DNA of 64,000 bases from Chrysomallon squamiferum (GCA_012295275.1 CM022665.1:15875476-15939475); one strand, 5' to 3'; positions 23,391 to 35,320 are shown, counted from the stretch's first letter. A program made the numbers and translations. The notes: generated by a model from the sequence alone, not told the origin.

Positions 23391-24107
23391 AAAATGAAAA
23401 TATTAATAATAAATAAAAATAAAAGCATATTTATTATTGTCAAGGCTTTTAAATTCATATATTCTACTGAAATAAGTGGTAAGTAGTTTGGTTTTTTTTT
23501 GTCAGAATATTTAAATTTTACAAAATTTCATGTTCTTTCTATTATTTTAATAAAAGCTAAACAATTGAAGAAAAAAAAAAAATCCCTAGCTGATTTGCAT
23601 TTACAAATATTCTTTCTCCATTACTGGATAACGTAAATAATTTGCACGTAAGTGCGAAAATGATATAGCTGAAATGACACATTTTAATGCATATTTGTCA
23701 CCAGTATGAAATAACTCCGCTGTTAACGTCCAAATTAATAGTATTATTTCAAAATCTGCATTAAAAAGTCCCATAACGCTGAACATGTTGTGTTTATCGA
23801 ATAGCGGTATTAACATATGTTGAAACTAATTTTAAATTATTTCCACGATCCCCCTATTAAATACGAGTGGCATTACGGCTGTGCGAAGAGAAAGGGAAGT
23901 GTGAGAATGAGTGATATCCAAGCTGCAATAAATAAGTTAAAAATATTCATTTTATTTCGTTTCTTGCACAGCAGTTTTTGTGGAAAACGTAATCATATAA
24001 AAAAAAAAAAAAAAAAAAAAAACCGGGTTGTTTCAGAAACAGAAGCAAATTATAAAATTCTTTTCATTTCATTTATTCTATAGGTTTTTTCATTTTATCA
24101 GCATCTG
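23391..24107. other. Low-copy AT-rich DNA
   Basis: Repeat-poor from about 23590 to 23990, with an A-run at 24000-24022. A + frame at 23817-24083 (88 codons) has no recognised domain. Confidence 0.5.
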
Positions 24108-24108
24108 C

Positions 24109-24165
<57 letters not shown>

Positions 24166-24196
24166 AACAATAATAATAACAACAACAACAATAATG
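24108..24196. repeat. (TTA)n with inverted (AAT/AAC)
   Basis: TTA repeats to about 24166 are followed by their complement, AAT/AAC, so the block is a foldback. Both strands read as poly-Leu/poly-Asn, an artefact. Confidence 0.96.
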
Positions 24197-24956
24197 ATAA
24201 ATACCTTCTGTTCGAGTTAATTTTCGGAAATGTACGAAGTTTTAATTTGACGAAAAGACACGATATAGTTACATCAATAATGATTTGACGTAACGCATTT
24301 ATCGAACAAAGTTGAGGATTTAAAAAATAATCAGTATTAATTTTTAATTCTTTTTCATTCATTCATTCGTTCTTATTTATTATAACTATTATTGTTGGTT
24401 GTTGTTATATATTGTTTCACTCTTTTTAAGATCATTCATTCGTTTTTACTGATTGATTGATTAATTAATGAATTAGCTAATTAAGAAATAAAATAAAATA
24501 AATAATAACAATAATAATAAAAATAATAATTATTATTGTTGTTGTTGTTGTTGTTGTTATTATATTTAAATATGTAAATATGTATTTAAATATGTAACTA
24601 GAAAATTGCGTTTAACATTTGGAAACCGTAGACATTTTAAAATTTAACATGGAATATATACATACATATACACACACAAGCACACATGCACATGGTTCTC
24701 CGAATGTACTTGATAAACTTGAAGAATTTTATGCTTAGTGTCATAAACAATATCGATACAGAGTTTTACAATATATCCTTATTATGCACTCATGTTATTT
24801 AAATCATGTGTTAATATTTAAACATTCAGAATCAAATTACTAGAAACAAGCTGACAAAACAATAAAAGTGCTTAACGCGATATCGATATTGTTGTTATGA
24901 CATCTGTTGACGGAATAATTAAAGTTATTTCTTGTTTTGTCGACAAAAAGATTATG
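24197..24956. other. AT-rich non-coding DNA
   Basis: Contains ATTC words (24355-24372), TTAA/GATT words (24448-24490), AAT/GTT foldback (24500-24560) and CA words near 24670. No gene. Confidence 0.7.
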
Positions 24957-25040
24957 TCACGTATGATAATTACGACCAATGTTGTCCTGAATAAAGAGTG
25001 ACTTGCATAATTCACGCAAACTTCGCGATGCGGCCGCCAT
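24957..25040 (-). CDS. Possible short first exon with YY1-type start
   Basis: On the minus strand AAAATGGCGGCCGC (ATG at 25040-25038) combines a favourable start context with a YY1-like motif (AANATGGCGGC), a pairing common at animal gene starts. The frame reads MAAASRSLRELCKSLF and continues 27 codons to a stop at 24957. A frame on the same strand also reads into it from 25205 without a stop, so the ATG is not proved to be the start. No clear donor site is visible and no family is recognised. Possibly coding, possibly chance in a GC-rich patch. Confidence 0.2.
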   Translation of the reverse strand: MAAASRSLRELCKSLFIQDNIGRNYHT

Positions 25041-25205
25041 TTTTGTGATTTGATAAAGCACGCTCGCCCGAGAGTCGGGCGACGTCTGCTTAAAGAGAAT
25101 AACTGGGCATTTCATTTTAATGATTCGAAACCATCTGAGTGCATAAATTATCATCAATTTAGACAACAGCTCGTCTCGTTTTGCTCCGATTAACCTAAAA
25201 GGCAC
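25041..25205. other. CpG-containing low-copy patch
   Basis: Includes a perfect hairpin at 25064-25082 (tcgcccga, gag, tcgggcga). It lies just upstream of the minus-strand ATG at 25040, where a minus-strand promoter would be expected. Confidence 0.3.
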
Positions 25206-25468
25206 CGAAATAAACTAACTCCTGTTGCCAGTAATGTATATAATTATTAATGAACAAACTGATGTAGAAATAAATATAAAGCACATCCCAAGAATGGATT
25301 AAATCTATTTGTGGTTATTGTTTTGAAAATAAAATCTGTTAAATATCTCTACGATTGTAAAAATAAAAATAATATATTGTATATACTCTTTGCTTGCAAT
25401 CTAATATTATAAGATCGACTTACTGATGGAAAAGGATGATATTTCAGAGGGAACCAAGGGATAGGAAT

Positions 25469-25473
25469 GAAGA

Positions 25474-25510
<37 letters not shown>

Positions 25511-25558
25511 TACATATACACAAACACATATAAAAATATATGTGTGTGTGTGTGTGTT
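25469..25558. repeat. (TA)n ... (TG)n microsatellites
   Basis: Pure TA 25473-25500 then CA/TA words and (TG) 25542-25558. Confidence 0.95.
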
Positions 25559-25644
25559 TGAGTTTGAAGTATTATAATTATGATAATATGGAAAACATGA
25601 AGAAGTCAATTCTGACACGATTAAAATAAAGAATATTAAAAAGG

Positions 25645-25790
25645 CAAAAGTTAAGGATTTAATCCTAGTAGATAAAGATTAAAACTTTGATACTGATCTG
25701 TAAGAACGAAGGATTTGAGACGGATACAAAATTAAGAGTTTAATACTGACTGCATAAAAAGTAAGGATTTAATTCTTAATAAATAATGCG
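25645..25790. repeat. Degenerate ~30-bp tandem repeat
   Basis: Five related segments start near 25648, 25679, 25709, 25731 and 25760, with a common core ttaaggatttaatactgat. Similarity is moderate, so the array is old. Confidence 0.45.
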
Positions 25791-26039
25791 GTTGTGTTCT
25801 TGCAAAAAAACCAAGAAACTATTCGAAATTATCGTAATTATGTATTCCTGATTGGGATAAACAAAAATACAGTTTTCTGAGTAGATTATTCATGAAAGTC
25901 TGTGATCTATTCACTTTTTGTGTTCTAAAGCGAACTTACATATTACATGTCAATAAAACTATTACGATGTTGTTATTGCCAGTGCTTAATATAGTATTTC
26001 TCTGAAGTCTAGATATTTTGAATTCGATTGCATTTTATA

Positions 26040-26105
26040 TACATACATATTTTTCAGAATCACATATATTCATACATACACACTTACATACATGCATACA
26101 AATAT

Positions 26106-26136
<31 letters not shown>

Positions 26137-26280
26137 GATATATATATATACATACATACACACATATATATATATATAGAAAGAGAGAGAGAGAGAGAGA
26201 GATAGATAGATAGATAGACAGATAGAAAGATAGATATATATATGAAGGCAAACATACATACATACTCAAGTCAGTATTTC
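26040..26280. repeat. Mosaic TACA/TA/GA/GATA microsatellite
   Basis: TACA words, (TA)n, (GA) 26184-26202 and (GATA) 26200-26235 in succession. All open frames over it are artefacts. Confidence 0.96.
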
Positions 26281-28490
26281 AATAATTTATCAATCTTTTA
26301 TTATTATCACTGCTTTAAACAGATCCAACATTTTGAAATATACTGACAGACAAACAGGCAGTCTTTGAGAAAATCAGTATAACTTATATTAATGTCGCAG
26401 TTGTAGCTGCTGTATATTAAAGTCGACAGTATTTTAATTTTAATCTCGATTCATGAATTATAAAAAAGACAACGTCAAAATTTGATGTCAGTGTCTTTAA
26501 AGCGCTAATACATTTTATACAGTGTCTAAAGAAATATTGAACTATCTAGATCAGTCTTTAAGGGAAAAATACAAGATAAAAAATAAAAAAAACAGAAAAA
26601 AAAACATTGTTAGCTATTTACTGTCAAATGATAATTTATTATTGAACACCAATATTTGTATCTTCCTAGCTAATTGTAGCAAATATCCGCACTTTGTCTC
26701 AGACTGACTTATTTCTGTAATTAATATTAATAATTAACTTGTTTATCGGCATACCTTTTAATGTTTCTGGAAACAATATCCGCTTGCAGAAAACTGGTTC
26801 AAAAAGTAATTTAATAACATTGCCTTTTTACTGCTTTACCAGGCTTAGACTTACGTGCGTTTGGTGCCGAGAACAAGGAAAAAACGGTAAACGACTTTAA
26901 ATAATGGATTGACAAACTTTGCAATTGTCGGGACTAAGGAAGCCAACTGGTTCACGTTCGTTAATTAATTTTTTTCCGTTTGCAAACAAGATTCGTGCAG
27001 ACGTCTATTTTGAAGTTCAGATGGAACAGTTGTTAGAATAAGACAATGAATAGATACGAAGTCTGGCTTTGCAAGAATCTGCATCAGCAAGATAAATGAA
27101 ATGGATAAAAGTGTTTCTTTTATTAATGTAATAGCAACGAAACAGTGACTCTGAGTACAGTGGAAATTGAAATTACGTAACAACGGTTATACATTAATAC
27201 GATATTTCGGCATTGAAGTTCGCCAGTTACGTATCGTATTCAGCCATGGCCTAGGCTTTGTATTTACCATAACTGCAAAATAGCTAATCTGGTTAAATTT
27301 AATTTGTAAGAATGTTAGTTACAGTCAAAAAATTATATAATGTTACTAACTAAATGTGCAATCATTTAAGGCGAACCAAGGCCACAACAGATTTAAATAT
27401 CTTTGCTTAACCGAACCTTTATTCAGGCTAATATGTCAGTCAGCATTACCATAGACATTTTTTTAGATAGCCGTGTGTAAAAAAAAACTCTTACGAAGCA
27501 GGCCTGTCCTGGACGCTGAATCCATATGATTACATACCAGAGAACCAGTTACAAAATGAATGTTTATTGTTGGCGTATGTCTCGCCTTTAAGATTTCAAG
27601 TTGTAGGAACCGACACCATGAAGACAACCAGGTACCTAGATAATTCTGCTGGTAAGCTAACTACTGCCACAAAGACCAGTTATGTGACTTTATTATGATT
27701 AATCAACTTTAATCTACTTCACATAGCTTTTGTGAAACGAATAAATACTCTAAGTGTATTCTGCATTCCAAATTATGTTTTTTTTTTTTTTTTTCCATCG
27801 TCCAGTCGTAATTAATAACGAAGTATTACCACAGAAGAGTATCATTTTAGGAATTTATGGGCTTCGTCGAAGTTTATTTATTTATTTATTAATTTCTAAT
27901 TAGGGTAGTTAATCTGTTTTCAGATTTTTTTTTATCGTTGTTACAAGAGTCCACCGTGTACAGGATGACGTCACAACTCCAGTTACGAAGGGGCTACGTT
28001 CGATGTTTGTAACATACTGTTTTATTGTCAAACTTTTATATCTGCTATGATAGATAGGCCACTGAAATTAAATTATAACTCAGAACTATAGATCATTATT
28101 AGATCATTTATTCTGATCGCCACACGTACACATTACTGTGATATCCCTGTTGGTATCATGTGCGCTTTCTAATGGTGGAAATTACAAGAAGTAGATGTCC
28201 ACATATAAAGTGAAAATGATTAATCTCTTATTGTATGTTAATACATGTAGTTTTGAACTGACAATGTGTTGTTACAGTTATAATAAAATAAACTTGCTAA
28301 TTAGCGAATACTGACGAGAAAGCAGGGTTAGTGTGTTAATGTATTATATTTTCTTTGTGAAATACACAATCAGATAAACCAGCGAATGTTTCTCAATAAG
28401 TAATACATACGTTTATGTATTCACCTCTGCGTTCGCGCATACCCGTGCATGTTTAAACATAGTGTTTGTATATAAAATATTATGTATCTA
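26281..28490. other. 2.2-kb repeat-poor low-copy region
   Basis: The longest stretch with almost no microsatellites; only a T-run at 27778-27794 and TTTA words near 27876 interrupt it. CpGs occur at moderate density, and one tgacgtca site lies near 27966. A short frame at 27618 (ATG, then a GTAAGC donor at 27652 after 11 codons) is the only exon-like sign and is weak. No protein family recognised. Confidence 0.45.
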
Positions 28491-28519
28491 TGTAATTTAG
28501 TAAGTAACTAATTTACTAT

Positions 28520-28790
28520 CTGTGTATGCATTGCTTGTGTGTAAATATGTATGTCTATCTTCTGTATGAATGTGTGTATGTATGTATTATGCATGCCTGT
28601 GTTTTTGATTGTTTGAATATATGCAGGCGTGTACGAATGTATCTATGTATGTATGTATATAACTATATAGGTGTGTGTGTGTGTATTTATGCATGTATCT
28701 ATCTATATGTATATGTAGATTATTATTCAGACTGAATTAGAGAGAGAGAAAGAGAAAGACAGGCTGATGGAGAGACAGAAAGAGACAGAT
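28520..28790. repeat. Degenerate TG/TATG-rich then GA-rich DNA
   Basis: ATGT/TGTA words 28520-28725, then GAGA/GACA words 28739-28790. Confidence 0.85.
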
Positions 28791-29219
28791 TATATCCAAA
28801 TGTCCGCCCATTTTTTCATACGCTGTTATTTTAATGCCAGCAAATCGTCAAACTATGACATCTCCAAAAAGTATCTCATAACATTACATATTATAGTAAA
28901 TAATAATATTTCCTAATTTGCATCAGTATGTCAAAAATGGTTAACTAACTGAAAGGTATACGACAGAAAAAAATATATATGTATCAATGAAAACAATGAA
29001 ACGAAAATGCCTGTCTACAGAAAGGTGACAATGATGGCAGTATGTACACTGTAACAGAATATGTATAGGTATTATGCATTTCACATACATACAGTTCATC
29101 ATTTATGTCAGTATATATGAAGATTTTATTGAGATGAAGAACCGAAATGTACCATCAATTATTATAATTTTATAATAAAATGTTTTACTGAATGTACAGA
29201 TACGCATAGTGAAATATGT
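28791..29219. other. Low-copy DNA, nothing recognised
   Basis: AT-rich, no frame or motif of note. Confidence 0.6.
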
Positions 29220-29293
29220 GGATACATACGTACATTCGTACTTACGTGCACATGTACATGCACACATACATATATACATACATTAAAAAAAGA

Positions 29294-29326
<33 letters not shown>

Positions 29327-29345
29327 AACACATATAAAAACAATA
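29220..29345. repeat. TACA/ACGT words and (TA)n(CA)n
   Basis: Irregular TACA-like words followed by (TA) 29294-29313 and (CA) to 29327. Confidence 0.9.
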
Positions 29346-29499
29346 CATGCATATAACATTTACAAATACTGCATGGAAGCAACAGACAAATAAATAAACA
29401 CGTAGAGAGAGACAGACAGAACCTCGCCCATAATAACAAATAAAGATAAATAAACATCACTTCGTGTTTACGTTGTGTTTTTATCGAGGATACCAAAAA

Positions 29500-29830
29500 T
29501 ATTCTTCATATTCTCCCACCTTTCCAGCTATGTGACGACTCCACGAGGTTTAACGGTGATGTTTACTCGTCTCCAAGTTACATATTAATGTACAAATTCT
29601 TAATGTCATCATCAAAAACAACCTTTGTTTTGACTTTGCCCGTTCAGACACCTGTCATTGCGCGACTCTGCAAAGCCAGGACTTTGTAAACACGTTAATT
29701 CCACCTAGCTTTGCGAGGTCTTGCAGACTAATTCTGTAGCAAATATGAATTTGGATTTCGTGTTTCTTTAATGTTCCAACCTGAGCCTAGAATGTATGAA
29801 GGTTTTTTTCTCATATATATTTCTTTGGAG
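29500..29830. other. Low-copy island with TCF/FOX-like words
   Basis: Repeat-poor sequence containing cctttgttttgactttg near 29620 and tttgtaaacacgttaatt near 29684, which resemble SOX/TCF, forkhead and homeodomain sites. gcaaagccagg and cctagctttgc form short inverted arms. A candidate enhancer by style only. Confidence 0.25.
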
Positions 29831-30571
<741 letters not shown>

Positions 30572-30825
30572 TGTATTTCACAAGCGTTTTATTTCTCATT
30601 TCACAAATGTTTCATTTCTAATTCAAATATATTTCATACCCAGTCAAAATTGTTTCATTTCTAATTCACAAATGTTTCATTTATAATTAACAAATGTTTC
30701 ATTTCTAGATCACAAATGTTTCATTTATAATTAACAAATGTTTCATTTCTAGATCACAAATGTTTCATTTATAATTAACAAATGTTTCATTTCTATTTCA
30801 CAAGTGTTTAATTTCACGTTCATTT
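30572..30825. repeat. 22-bp minisatellite (CACAAATGTTTCATTTCTAATT)-like
   Basis: About eleven units with the core acaaatgtttcatttctaat. Between about 30680 and 30800 two variants alternate (tagat and aatta endings), giving a 44-bp higher-order period. Outer units are more diverged, as expected when an array expands from its centre. Confidence 0.9.
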
Positions 30826-31199
30826 CTTTACTTTTACATTAACTTCATTACTTTATTATAATAATTCCTAATTTTATACCTTGTAATTTACAATGGAGAA
30901 TTTAATCTAATATAAACATTTTCGTAATTAGAAATATTAATTACAGTTATCAGTTTATCTGATTCCTTTCGAAAGTTACATTTTTGAGCATTATGATTTT
31001 TAAACAAATTACTTAAGCATTATTTGTTGGTTTTATAATTGTAATAATAATAATAATAATAATAATGAAACATAATAAATTGTAACTGATCTTTTATTCG
31101 TTGCTTTTGTTATTTTAATGTTTTGTAATATATATTTTGTAATTGTAATTTGTTGTCTCTCTTTCTTTTTTGTCATAATATTCCTTTTAAGTTATTTTA
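30826..31199. other. AT-rich non-coding DNA
   Basis: Contains (AAT) 31045-31067. No gene seen. Confidence 0.7.
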
Positions 31200-31810
31200 C
31201 GTAATCCTGAATTCGTGAATTGTACCTCTTAAAATTTCGTCAGACGTCTTTCGATTCTTTGTGGTTTTTGCCCCAAAGAAAGGATTCATTCTGCACCATT
31301 TGTGTTTAGACGTTTAACATTTCTGCCCCGTAATTTTCGACAGAAATCGAGTAGATGAGATGGTTTTATTTCTTGGGAGCCGCTCTCACCATCGACTTCA
31401 TGACAAAGAAAGGATGTTCGACTAGGCAAACATTCAGGACATTGCGACAACCACAAAGGCTTCTTTGTTTAGTGCACCGTTCGTCTGTTCGCTTCGGACA
31501 AGTTTCGTTTACCAGTCGATTGATTTGTGTATGTTTCTCAGCTAGTCAACGTCGTAATTTCCTCCCATGTCGGTCCGCCGTTAATATGAGCGGCAAACAG
31601 TGCATGTTAGGATGTACAAACGTGATCATTGCTTAGGCGACAGTGTTAAAGAGAGAGGCAAATACCGTAATCGACCGAAATGATGTCGATTGATGGCACA
31701 GTTAACTCAATTAGGGTTTAAGACAATGAGAGGAGGCAAAAGAAACGGAAGAAGGCGTCTCGCGTTTGGCGCAGCAACTAAGGTTAAACGGTCTTAACGA
31801 TACATTTATT
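31200..31810. other. Low-copy, GC-balanced island
   Basis: About 600 bp without simple repeats, with many CpGs. An ATG-initiated + frame at 31355-31636 (93 codons) has no recognised domain, and stops interrupt the flanks. The sequence style suggests an exon or conserved regulatory element. Confidence 0.3.
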
Positions 31811-31921
31811 GTTACCACAATATTTAAATTCAGAAGGTAAATGTTTGGAGAGTTTTGTTCTCACGAAAGTACAAGGTCTGATTTGTGTTAATAAATGAGC
31901 AGTGATAATTAAACTGTCATT

Positions 31922-31922
31922 T

Positions 31923-31953
<31 letters not shown>

Positions 31954-31973
31954 TGATTAAATATAAAGATATC

Positions 31974-32016
<43 letters not shown>
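31922..32016. repeat. Two poly(A) tracts (31923-31946, 31980-32016)
   Basis: A-runs of about 24 and 37 separated by about 33 bp of AT-rich DNA. Could be nested retroposon tails. Confidence 0.97.
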
Positions 32017-32017
<1 letters not shown>

Positions 32018-32677
32018 AATCCAAGAAGACTGTTAGAAATATGATAAAAAAAAAAGTAAAATTAAATATTTATTTATTTATTTTAAAAAGCAAATAATAA
32101 ATATAAAAATATAAAAGGATATAATTTAACAATAAAACAGTTTTAAAAAAAAAAAAATGAAATAATTTAACATAAATTTTAAATATATAAAAAGCAAGTA
32201 ACGAAAAAAATAAAAGCTGAAATAAATTTATAAAATATTATAAATATATGCAATACATAAATCATTAGAAACAGATGAAGTGATAATTACATTAATGTCA
32301 TAAAACTAACATCTATTTATTATCTTTATCTACCTATTCATCTGTCCATTCGTCCATCCAAACTTACTGAATTTGTAAAAAAATTAGTCAAAAATGAGTC
32401 TGAAATAATAAAATCATCCGGGACATTTTTTTCTTTCTTTTTTTAAAACTTCACAAACCTGTAAAGTTTACTGAATGTGGTTCTTATGTCAAGTAAGTTT
32501 GGCCACCCGTAGTATACACTATTCTAACAACAATACCAAAGATTTGTGATCTTGAAATTTTCAACAACAAAGATATGTATTTGTGATATTGGTACATATA
32601 CCAAAAAACAAAACAAACAAACAAATAACAACAACAATAATAATACAAATTTAAAAATTACAACAACTAAATAAATA

Positions 32678-32681
<4 letters not shown>
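32017..32681. other. A/T-rich non-coding DNA
   Basis: No frame or repeat of note other than AAC/AAT words near 32610-32645. Confidence 0.75.
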
Positions 32682-32710
<29 letters not shown>

Positions 32711-32780
32711 AGAGATTCATCTGGGAGAAATTTATTTATTTACTTACATATTTATTTATTTATTTATTTATTTATTTACA
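32682..32780. repeat. Poly(A) 32682-32707 and (TTTA)n 32737-32779
   Basis: A-run followed after about 30 bp by TTTA repeats. Confidence 0.97.
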
Positions 32781-33468
32781 ATTGCCAGTCTCCACATCCG
32801 ATGTTTTCTTTGTGTTCGCGTGTCTTTATACATGAGTTAACTTGTTTCTAAAACTAACTACGCGAAGACATTTAAGGTCTGTTACCACAAGCGGATTAGC
32901 AACCTTTTGTAAAAGGTTGTGACATGGAAATCGTATTATTCTGTTCTGGTGTCATCGGAAACTTTACACTTTCACGGTCACGGTTTAAACGGAACAGTCG
33001 TGATAATAAAATCACTAAAATTTACACGATTAATAAAACTGAAGTTCATCCACACAGTAAAATTATCATCAAGTAATACGAACAAAAGCCTGAGAGAAAA
33101 ATAAGATTTTAGATGTATCAGGTGATGAATACAAAGATACACATAACCTCGAACATATGTCATCGCGCAACGATGTCACTGGCAAATGAATTTAAAATTA
33201 GAAATTGTATACGTTATTTGAAACAAAGGAGATTTTACACGGATAACGCAGCAAACTTCTCCAGACGCTGGGATATACAGTAAAATATATTTTAATGACT
33301 GTAAAATTATTTCGACAGCGGTCAGATCGTGTTTAATATCTGTTTTGTGTACCATCTGTTAACAATAATGTGTTAGTTCGGATCTATCACTGTGTTCTTT
33401 TATTATGTAGATTATGATTACACTCGTGAAGTGTTTCTGGGTTAATTTATATGACGTCATTTGAAACC
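32781..33468. other. Low-copy DNA with small perfect hairpin
   Basis: Repeat-poor. caaccttttgtaaaaggttg at 32900-32919 is a perfect 9-bp stem with a 2-nt loop. A tgacgtca site lies near 33452. No gene recognised. Confidence 0.45.
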
Positions 33469-33568
33469 ATAAACAGATTTTGTACATGCATGTGTTAATT
33501 TAAAAAAAAAAAAAACTATATATATATATTTTTTTTAATTAACACATGCGTGTACAAAATCTGTTTAT
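33469..33568. repeat. Near-perfect 100-bp palindrome
   Basis: Left arm from 33469 (ataaacagattttgtacatg, then catgtgttaatt and an A-run) is the complement of the right arm ending at 33568, with one substitution (tgcatg versus cgcatg) and one extra T. Arms are about 40 bp around an A-run/TA/T-run loop. It resembles a foldback-type miniature element or a foldback arising from replication slippage. Confidence 0.9.
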
Positions 33569-33713
33569 ATATATATATACACACACACACAACAATAACA
33601 ACAACAAGAAGGCAATAATAACAAGAAAAATTATCTAGCAGTTTAGAGGTTTTGTCTCTGTATGTGAACTTTTGTGTACAAACTAACAAAGATACCTGTC
33701 CACATACATACGT

Positions 33714-33750
<37 letters not shown>

Positions 33751-33775
33751 AACGCACACACACACACACACCTAC
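33569..33775. repeat. (TA)(CA) and long (CA)n microsatellites
   Basis: TA/CA at 33568-33591, then low-copy sequence, then CA with acgc interruptions at 33717-33772. Confidence 0.95.
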
Positions 33776-33919
33776 TCTCTCTCTCTTCTAATATTTCTTA
33801 ACGTACTTGTAATGTAATTCTAATAGACTGCTAATGTGAATCAGTGGGATAATCAGACTTGTCAACTTGTCGAAGTGTCTCACAAGGCGAGGACACACAT
33901 TCCACGCGGGAGTGATAGA

Positions 33920-33988
33920 AAGAGTTACGGTAACGCAGTGATTACCGCGGGCAGGCGTTCGTCTATGACATGCTGGAAAAAAAAAAAA
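33920..33988 (+). repeat. Decayed tRNA-like SINE fragment with poly(A)
   Basis: ggtaacgcagtgattaccgc (33929-33948) resembles a tRNA box A/D-arm, and gcgttcgtct (33956-33965) a degraded box B. An A-run of 13 follows at 33977-33989. It shares the TAACGC, GCGGG, AGGC, GTTCGT order with the minus-strand element at 5.1 kb. Confidence 0.4.
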
Positions 33989-33989
33989 A

Positions 33990-34270
33990 GACCGGATGAT
34001 TTGCCTCTAAATGAAAAAGCAATTACGGATTGAAAAGACGTCAGAAGACAACTCTGTTGTCAGTTTGCTCGACATATTGTTTGAAAATATCGTCCCAACG
34101 GCGTCTTCTGTCAGCCAACTATCGCTAACAATCTCTGGGTGGTCCAGCTTCAACGACGTCGACGTCTTGTCAGCTGCCCACGAGGTGGCGCTATTGTTTC
34201 CGCCAGTGGGGCGGTATCGTGGATCCATCTTGCGGTCTGAGCCTTTTCATATCTCTTTTTGCTGGTAATC
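33990..34270. other. CpG-rich island with overlapping open frames
   Basis: About 280 bp with unusually many CpGs and GC. A + frame with ATG at 34011 runs 85 codons (contains SLLDILFENIVPTASSV), and a minus frame from ATG at 34228 in AAGATGG context runs 73 codons. Neither matches a known family, and they cannot both be coding. Together with the CTCF-like site inside, a promoter/insulator role is at least as likely as an exon. Confidence 0.3.
34175..34193 (+). promoter_or_regulatory. CTCF-like binding site
   Basis: TGCCCACGAGGTGGCGCTA fits the bilaterian CTCF consensus (CCASYAGRKGGCRSY) at nearly every informative position, including AGGTGGCGCT, the core also preferred by fly CTCF. It lies in a CpG-rich patch. 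A motif match only; binding is inferred. Confidence 0.5.
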
Positions 34271-34318
34271 TGTCGAAGCCTATGTGATACCTATCCGATT
34301 ATTTTCTCCGGGTAGACA

Positions 34319-34384
34319 TATTGAAGATACTATTTCAATATATTGAAGATACTATTTCAGTATATTGAAGATACTATTTCAATA
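34319..34384. repeat. 22-bp tandem repeat, 3 copies
   Basis: ttgaagatactatttcaata with a 2-nt spacer begins at 34321, 34343 and 34365. The copies differ by one base. Confidence 0.97.
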
Positions 34385-35215
34385 GGTGTGTGCATATTCT
34401 GGCAGTTGGAATGAGTTGGTTGTATCAAAGGCGTTACAGTAGTAACATCTTTGTCTATTGGAGGATGACTCTTGACTCAATTCCTTATAATTATAATTAT
34501 TATTATTTAATGTTAACTTATTTTCTAGACTAAGATGCAGTTAAGCATGCACATATATAAATAGAAAGAGACAACCATACAGACACATAGAGAGTTCGAT
34601 GATGGACAGATAGACGAATAAACAAACACAGACAGACAGACAGATTGATATACAGATATAAATAACGAGATAAGATAATAGGTAATAATATAATACGGAA
34701 AGAGAAAAATTCAGGAAGTGGATGTTTATAATTATAATTAACAAGAGTATAACTGCAAAAATGTTTAATTTATTTTTACATTTGTAACGTTACTTCATAC
34801 AGTAGCTACAATTTCGTTCCTGTTTTGACATTTAATTACACGTGTTGCCAGTCCTCATCTAGTTTTATCAATCAACTACTCCATTATCACAAATACTGCG
34901 AATACAAACACAAAAGTCTACAGTTACATTTATCTACAACAGGTGTGCCGTAATTCAAGATCATTTATACCAGAGGATAATTGAAATAACGCTCTGCTTG
35001 TGAAAATCTCGTCACTGTCATTTCGATCACTCTCCGAAGGCGGTCTCACCTGTTTCGCTAATGCATTATGTATGGCTTTTATTCCTCGTATGTTATTTTG
35101 GTTGCTGGTTATTCTCCATCAAACTCGCTAATTGAATTATATTAATGTTTTCACATTGCTATGGGTCTTTGTAATGTTCTCATTCAAAAACCACTGACTG
35201 TGGAAAAACTTCATG
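34385..35215. other. Low-copy AT-rich DNA
   Basis: GACA/GATA words at 34565-34660. Otherwise nothing recognised. Confidence 0.6.
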
Positions 35216-35221
35216 TCGTGC

Positions 35222-35320
35222 CTTTTTATTATTGTTGTTGTTATTATTATTATTATTATGAATTTTTACTTTTCTTTTTTGTTTTCATTTTCATTTTTTT
35301 TTTTTTTTTTTTTTTTTTTG
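35222..35320. repeat. (TTG/TTA)n and poly(T)
   Basis: GTT/ATT words 35226-35260 and a T-run 35294-35319. Confidence 0.95.

Noticed and set aside
27618-27656. ATG with good context followed by GTAAGC after 11 codons
   Set aside because: Short ATG-to-donor combinations occur by chance in 64 kb. No other gene signal nearby.
30572-30825. Possible CRISPR-like array
   Set aside because: Units are directly adjacent with no unique spacers, and the genome is eukaryotic; it is a minisatellite.
33469-33568. microRNA precursor
   Set aside because: Arms are near-perfect and end in homopolymers, and the loop is simple repeat. This looks like a foldback or artefact rather than a mature-miRNA hairpin.
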